A stretch of DNA of 51,857 nt from Eubacterium_B sp034180045 (GTDB lineage: Bacteria > Bacillota > Clostridia > Peptostreptococcales > Anaerovoracaceae): assembly GCA_034180045.1 (NCBI GenBank), contig JAXFOY010000014.1, positions 1-51,857 on the forward strand, given 5' to 3'. Both the position numbers and the translations under genes were made by a program. Shown here one piece after another: positions 51,201-51,857 of the stretch (within the stretch, counting starts at the first letter, position 1; the number at the start of each line of letters is the position of its first letter). The notes beneath the pieces are model-generated. The model saw nothing but the letters and a program-made list of their open reading frames with translations, did no database searches and was not told the DNA's origin.

Positions 51201-51423
51201 ACAAAGGCTTTGCGGGGAGGCAAGCGCGAACTTTTCCGGAACCCGGACCGGCTGCTGCTGATTTCCGGGGCGGTGGTTCGCGCCCCGAAACCGAAAACAA
51301 AGGCTTTGCGGGGAGGCGAGCGCGAACTTTTCCGGAACCCGGACCGGCTGCTACTGATTTCCGGGGCGGTGGTTCGCGCCCCAAAACCGAAAACAAAGGC
51401 TTTGCGGGGAGGCGAGCGCGAAC
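51201..51423. repeat. GC-rich 96-bp tandem repeat, about 2.3 copies
   Basis: A unit beginning ACAAAGGCTTTGCGGGG starts at 51201, 51297 and 51393, a period of exactly 96 bp. The first two copies differ at only a few bases; the third breaks off near 51423. The GC content is far above the flanks. Inside each junction GTTCGCGC pairs with GCGCGAAC and CCCCG with CGGGG, giving a strong hairpin. Because 96 is a multiple of three, long frames stay open on both strands; these are artefacts of the repeat. Confidence 0.92.
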
Positions 51424-51544
51424 CACAGGCCGGCTAGAAGGCTTCAACAACAGAATCAAGGTTGCGAAAAGAGTAGGCTTCGGATATCGGGATGACGATC
51501 ACTTTTTTACAATTGTAAAGTATCTGTCAATCCCGAAATCCTAA
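51422..51544 (+). pseudogene. 3' remnant of an ISL3-family transposase
   Basis: The frame ending at TAA 51542-51544 reads TGRLEGFNNRIK, then RVGFGYRDDDHFF and KYLSIP, the characteristic C-terminal end of ISL3-type DDE transposases. Only about 40 codons remain. The upstream part is replaced by the GC-rich tandem repeat, which abuts it at about 51423. There is no start codon, so it is inactive. Confidence 0.8.
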
Positions 51545-51550
51545 TTAGTA

Positions 51551-51574
51551 TCCCCGAGAAATCCGAGAAGAACC
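51551..51574 (+). mobile_element. Probable right end (inverted repeat) of the ISL3-type element
   Basis: Read inward on the minus strand, GGTTCTTCTCGGATTTCTCG begins just after the transposase remnant. A GG-CTTC-rich terminal repeat is usual for ISL3-type elements. The matching left end is not in this window. The next bases, TTTTTTAT, could be the 8-bp target repeat. Confidence 0.5.
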
Positions 51575-51597
51575 TTTTTTATGCTCGGAATTCAGAC

Positions 51598-51625
51598 TTG
51601 CCTGCAGTCAAATCAGGACTATAAT
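51598..51625 (+). promoter_or_regulatory. Promoter of the Lin0512-family gene
   Basis: TTGCCT (51598-51603) and TATAAT (51620-51625) are 16 bp apart. AAAGGAGG lies just before the ATG at 51663. Confidence 0.6.
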
Positions 51626-51662
51626 TGAACATAACAAATGCAAGCTGCAAAGGAGGTACAGC

Positions 51663-51857
51663 ATGGCAATGAAGAGACTTTTAATTGAATTTGGACAGGG
51701 TGTGGATATGCACGGCGGCGACCAGAACAATGCGGTGCGGAAGGCTACGGAAGATGCCATCCATCACTGCTGCATGGCAGGAATCTCAGAGATTTTTGAG
51801 ATTACCGACCGAAAGAAGCAGGCATTTATCAAGGCGGACATCTATGCTCCGCATCCG
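51663..51857 (+). CDS. Lin0512-family protein (5' part)
   Basis: The frame starts MAMKRLLIEFGQGVDMHGGD after a strong AAAGGAGG and runs off the window at codon 65. The opening, the AVRKATEDAIHHC helix and the glycine-containing GISEI segment match the small Lin0512 family of conserved proteins of unknown function (about 110-120 residues in full). The codons are richer in G and C than those of the two preceding genes. This suggests that the segment after the IS remnant has a different history. Confidence 0.8.
   Translation, partial: MAMKRLLIEFGQGVDMHGGDQNNAVRKATEDAIHHCCMAGISEIFEITDRKKQAFIKADIYAPHP

Noticed and set aside
51201..51423. CRISPR array
   Set aside because: The repeat is a continuous 96-bp unit without variable spacers, and no cas genes are nearby.
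51171..51459. Long open frames on both strands over the GC-rich repeat, with repetitive Arg/Pro/Gly-rich proteins
   Set aside because: The 96-bp period is a multiple of three, so any frame without a stop in one unit stays open in all. Both strands do this at once, and no ribosome binding site fits.

Overview
The window is about 52 kb from a low-to-moderate GC, anaerobic, Gram-positive bacterium of the class Clostridia. This rests on strong AGGAGG-type ribosome binding sites, pyruvate:ferredoxin oxidoreductase, a radical-type 4-hydroxybutyryl-CoA dehydratase, a butyryl-CoA-dehydrogenase-like enzyme, long-form HPF with a raiA-type RNA, and the cdaA-cdaR-glmM cluster. An amino-acid-fermenting relative of Anaerovorax / Eubacteriales Family XIII would fit, but that placement is inference. 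Most genes are on the minus strand.

Layout. 1-5.4 kb: the tail of an unidentified gene; a minus operon for an FMN 2-hydroxy-acid oxidase, RdgB and a BrkB-type membrane protein; two unknown small genes; an AEC carrier; and a DUF2325 gene behind a promoter overlapped by DtxR-like dyads. 5.5-10.1 kb: a minus gene series led by an unusual MetA-aspartokinase fusion, then a ferredoxin-like protein, a second AEC carrier and an Mrp-type Fe-S carrier ATPase. 10.2-12.7 kb: rpsT, a YbaK-type deacylase and a membrane-anchored EEP phosphatase. 12.7-20.9 kb: a seven-gene operon (cdaA, cdaR, glmM, glmS, ywlG-like, nadE, murE) linking c-di-AMP synthesis to cell-wall precursor and NAD supply. 21.0-26.7 kb: hpf with a candidate raiA ncRNA carrying its own promoter, comF, recD2, yhaM and an OmpR-type regulator. 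26.8-29.2 kb: a two-gene ABC transporter.

29.3-42.8 kb is a catabolic block. A long minus series encodes a DAACS symporter, aminotransferase, HpcH/HpaI aldolase, PFOR, acyl-CoA dehydrogenase, 4-hydroxybutyryl-CoA dehydratase and a second aminotransferase. A LysR regulator is divergent from the symporter, and an aldehyde dehydrogenase converges on LysR. The block suggests uptake and transamination of a dicarboxylic or hydroxy-amino acid, aldol cleavage to pyruvate, oxidation to acetyl-CoA, and disposal of electrons through crotonyl-/butyryl-CoA. 42.8-48.0 kb: an NhaC-family antiporter behind a near-consensus sigma-54 promoter, with an NtrC-type regulator and a histidine kinase that carries a solute-binding-protein sensor domain. 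This forms a self-contained sense-and-transport unit.

48.1-48.5 kb holds tRNA-Asn, tRNA-Leu and initiator tRNA-fMet under a perfect consensus promoter. Beyond them the character changes. A perfect 22-bp palindrome overlaps the promoter of an AlbA_2/ATPase-fold gene. This gene directly precedes an unrecognised 421-residue protein with a membrane-like segment and coiled coil. Next come a GC-rich 96-bp tandem repeat, the 3' remnant of an ISL3-type transposase with its probable right end, and the start of a Lin0512-family gene running off the window. This accessory segment is the best candidate for an undescribed system. All functions are read from sequence motifs only; no database search was run.
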